From: DATHKG01 sp035489435
GTDB lineage: Bacteria; Bacteroidota; Bacteroidia; Chitinophagales; Chitinophagaceae
NCBI GenBank assembly: GCA_035489435.1
Contig: DATHKG010000066.1
DNA: 64,000 nt
Strand: one strand, 5' to 3'
The stretch's first letter is position 1. The number at the start of each line of letters is the position of its first letter. Made by a program: the position numbers and the translations under genes. The notes below the pieces were generated by a model that saw nothing but the letters and a program-made list of their open reading frames with translations, was not told the origin of the DNA and did no database searches. Positions 62,316-64,000 of the stretch are shown here, piece by piece.

Positions 62316-63137
62316 AAGCATCATTTCGTTTTGTCTGCCCTGAATTATCGGATTCATTATTTTCGGTATCAATCTGCCCTGCTCATCTCGTTTTGGCACT
62401 ATAGCTTGCAAGCACCGACAAAGAATAATTTCTTTTAATGGTCCTTCCGGATCCCCAGGATACATTAAGCCAATACTATACGGCTGGTCCATCTCTCTCA
62501 TTTCTCCTTCCACTATCAAATGTGAATGCCGCCTACGGTTATCTGGAATCGATATCCACTCTTTCACAACTTGGTAGTCGTACGCGCCTGCCGCAACAAT
62601 GGTCCCGTAATTCGCAGCCCTATTGCTCTCTGTGCGCACGATTACCTGCGCCCTGTGTCCCAGGTATACCTTATCGTTAATCAACCTCACCATCTCGTCG
62701 ACTGACAATCCTTCAGATATCCCCCGCTCCATAATCTTCAGGATATGCGCCTTCGTAGTTTCGGAGATATTATTCACCGATTCCAAAAGATGCAGTCTGA
62801 AGTATCTTAAGATTTCTTCCGTCCACTGCTCATTATATCCGAATGTCCGGTACTTGAGTTGTGGTGAAGCAGCAAGTAATCCAGAGTATGTTCTGTTAGC
62901 CAGCCATAAACCAGCTTTTAAATGCATATCCCTGACAACGGCTGTCATCTTAAGATTAAACGAGAAGCTGTTTAAATGACTTCTTGCTTGATCGATCCCT
63001 GAGGCTTTTAATACCTCTGTTAAAGAACTGATCTGACTTTTAAGAGCCGTGTACACCCTTGTGATATATCTTGTCTCTATCGCTGTCAGAATGCGCTTAT
63101 ATTCTTGAGCCTTTTTATTTCGTTCTGTTCGGGTCAT
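62313..63137 (-). CDS. phage minor head protein (SPP1 gp7 / Mu F-like)
   Basis: A 274-residue protein next to the portal gene. The N-terminal half is helical (EYKRILTAIETRYITRVYTA), and the C-terminal half has the Mu F-like signature: IVRTESNRAANYGTIVAAGA, then RRRHSHLIVEGEMREMDQPY, with MYPGDPEGPLKEIILCRC. These proteins bind the portal and are packaged in few copies, possibly injected with DNA. Overlaps its upstream neighbour by 4 bp. Confidence 0.88.
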   Translation of the reverse strand: MTRTERNKKAQEYKRILTAIETRYITRVYTALKSQISSLTEVLKASGIDQARSHLNSFSFNLKMTAVVRDMHLKAGLWLANRTYSGLLAASPQLKYRTFGYNEQWTEEILRYFRLHLLESVNNISETTKAHILKIMERGISEGLSVDEMVRLINDKVYLGHRAQVIVRTESNRAANYGTIVAAGAYDYQVVKEWISIPDNRRRHSHLIVEGEMREMDQPYSIGLMYPGDPEGPLKEIILCRCLQAIVPKRDEQGRLIPKIMNPIIQGRQNEMML

Positions 63138-63361
63138 GCTGGCAATCCCAGTGTTAATCGTTCCTTTTTAAACTCTGTTCTATAATCCTCAAGCCTTTGT
63201 TTCACATCAGGCAACCCATCCAACTCAAACAACTTTTCTTCACACCATACCCTTGTGCATTTTGCTTTATTACTTTTTGTCCTGTTACAATCCCCGCTAT
63301 AGATCCGCCACTTAATAGCCGCTATTTCAACCAGCTTTATCATCAACTCCTCCGGTGTCAT
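63134..63361 (-). CDS. small hypothetical prophage protein with Cys pair
   Basis: A 75-residue protein overlapping both the portal and minor head genes by 4 bp: MTPEELMIKLVEIAAIKWRI, SNKAKCTRVWCEEKLFELDG, ending KKERLTLGLPA. The two Cys (and one earlier) could bind metal, but the spacing is not diagnostic. Family unknown; position argues for a head-assembly role. Confidence 0.65.
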   Translation of the reverse strand: MTPEELMIKLVEIAAIKWRIYSGDCNRTKSNKAKCTRVWCEEKLFELDGLPDVKQRLEDYRTEFKKERLTLGLPA

Positions 63362-64000
63362 AACTTCGGATCAACATCGTTATCAATTCGGTCCAGTTCG
63401 TTTTGCAGAGAATCAGGATTCGCATCGTTGATTTCTTTCAAGCTGGAGGGTATAAAATATTTGTTTAACATAGGTTCATTCAAATCTTCATCTCCGCCGG
63501 TCATTAACCTCTTTTCCTGACCTGTGTAGTACCACATCTTTTCCAGGCGGGCAGCTAACTGGTTCTGATCTTCGATTAACTCTGGATAGCACTCAAGGCT
63601 ATAATCGACATATAAATTCTTGTCTCTGTACAGTTTTGCGATCTCGTTCCAGTCGTCCCTTAGGCTTGAAAGCTCCGGTATAACTGCCTGGGTAATCAAC
63701 TGCTTCATCCATGCTTTAATATTATTATCGGTAGCATTTGCTGAGGCTGACCACAACCCCGGAGGTGCGTGGAATATGTTACAAATCTTTTCATCCGTGT
63801 ACCTCTCCTGATTGATCAGGTCCATATCTACCGCAGTTTGTCCGAAGTTGATATACCCTAAGTCTCCGTTTGCTATTGCTATTGCCGCCGCATTCTCAGA
63901 TCCAAGTATTTCCTCGTTCAGCTTGTACTTCAGCTTACCCTCTTTCACTGAATCCATATCCTTAGCGCCCTGAAGCTTATTAAACAAGATCCCCGCTGCT
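63358..64000 (-). CDS. phage portal protein, C-terminal part (cut by window edge)
   Basis: An open frame that continues past the right edge: AAGILFNKLQGAKDMDSVKE at the edge, then LGSENAAAIAIANGDLGYINF, LINQERYTDEKICNIFHAPP and AWMKQLITQAVIPELSSLRD, typical of the HK97-family portal C-terminal half (stem, wing and crown), which forms the packaging vertex. A TTG at 63987 could be called a start, but the reading frame is clearly open beyond it. Confidence 0.88.
   Translation of the reverse strand, partial: AAGILFNKLQGAKDMDSVKEGKLKYKLNEEILGSENAAAIAIANGDLGYINFGQTAVDMDLINQERYTDEKICNIFHAPPGLWSASANATDNNIKAWMKQLITQAVIPELSSLRDDWNEIAKLYRDKNLYVDYSLECYPELIEDQNQLAARLEKMWYYTGQEKRLMTGGDEDLNEPMLNKYFIPSSLKEINDANPDSLQNELDRIDNDVDPKL

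Larger units (their letters stand above)
43064..64000. mobile_element. prophage, left part (integrase to portal; right end outside window)
   Basis: The element begins after tRNA-Met with a tyrosine integrase (plus strand), followed by an accessory region, and then a minus-strand run of siphovirus-type structural genes from tail tip (51453) to portal (cut by the edge at 64000). Gene order and tight 4-bp overlaps from portal to tail are those of HK97-like phages. Terminase, replication, repressor and lysis genes are not seen in the window and presumably lie to the right. No attR can be seen, so the exact attL core is unknown. Confidence 0.88.

Overview
The window reads as a chromosome segment of a Bacteroidota bacterium, most likely of the Chitinophagaceae or a close relative (my inference). 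The evidence is two very large surface proteins with type B type-IX-secretion (T9SS) C-terminal domains, a PorE-like TPR/beta-propeller/OmpA protein, a SusC/SusD outer-membrane pair, a DUF4105/Lnb-family membrane protein, and promoters of the Bacteroidota type (TTTG, then TAnnTTTG).

Layout. 0.2-0.5 kb: a 265-bp repetitive element. 0.5-6 kb: two paralogous T9SS cargo proteins. 6-16 kb: alpha/beta hydrolase, DUF4105 protein, guaB, dprA, an IS4-type transposase relic, the PorE-like protein, queE and folD, mostly on the minus strand. 16-21.3 kb: an MG2/plug protein and an outer-membrane beta-barrel pair, one with helix-hairpin-helix motifs. 21.6-27.3 kb: a decayed SusC-like N-terminus followed by an intact SusC/SusD pair and a strong terminator. 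27.4-34.5 kb: DUF3467, radC, prs-rplY-pth, a FAH-family hydrolase and a fused 2-oxoacid dehydrogenase E1. 35-42.5 kb: a transposase-derived protein that has lost catalytic residues, a ClC transporter, then a stress-flavoured group (PNPOx-like protein, topoisomerase IB, DUF2383, small acidic proteins, a lipoprotein, MgtC). 42.49-42.76 kb: a second, inverted copy of the 265-bp element.

At 42.99 kb a tRNA-Met gene is followed by a tyrosine integrase, which marks the left end of a prophage that runs past the right edge of the window. Its structural genes are on the minus strand and read from portal (cut by the window edge) through minor head protein, prohead protease, HK97-type major capsid, connector, head closure, gp10-like, tail completion, tail tube, a tail chaperone with an apparent +1 frameshift, tape measure and a tail-tip protein. 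No terminase or lysis gene is seen in the window.

Between the integrase and the tail genes lies an accessory (moron) region, the best place to look for something new. It holds: (1) a three-gene plus-strand operon joined by ATGA overlaps (TIGR04255-family protein plus two unknown proteins); (2) a minus-strand module of an unknown 202-aa protein, an XRE/ImmA-IrrE metalloprotease regulator and a frameshifted NUMOD1-like protein, with a clear promoter and repeated operator-like sites; (3) a sigma-70-like protein carrying a C-terminal NUMOD1-type DNA-binding motif. The intergenic DNA of the host part is rich in short, degenerate tandem repeats.
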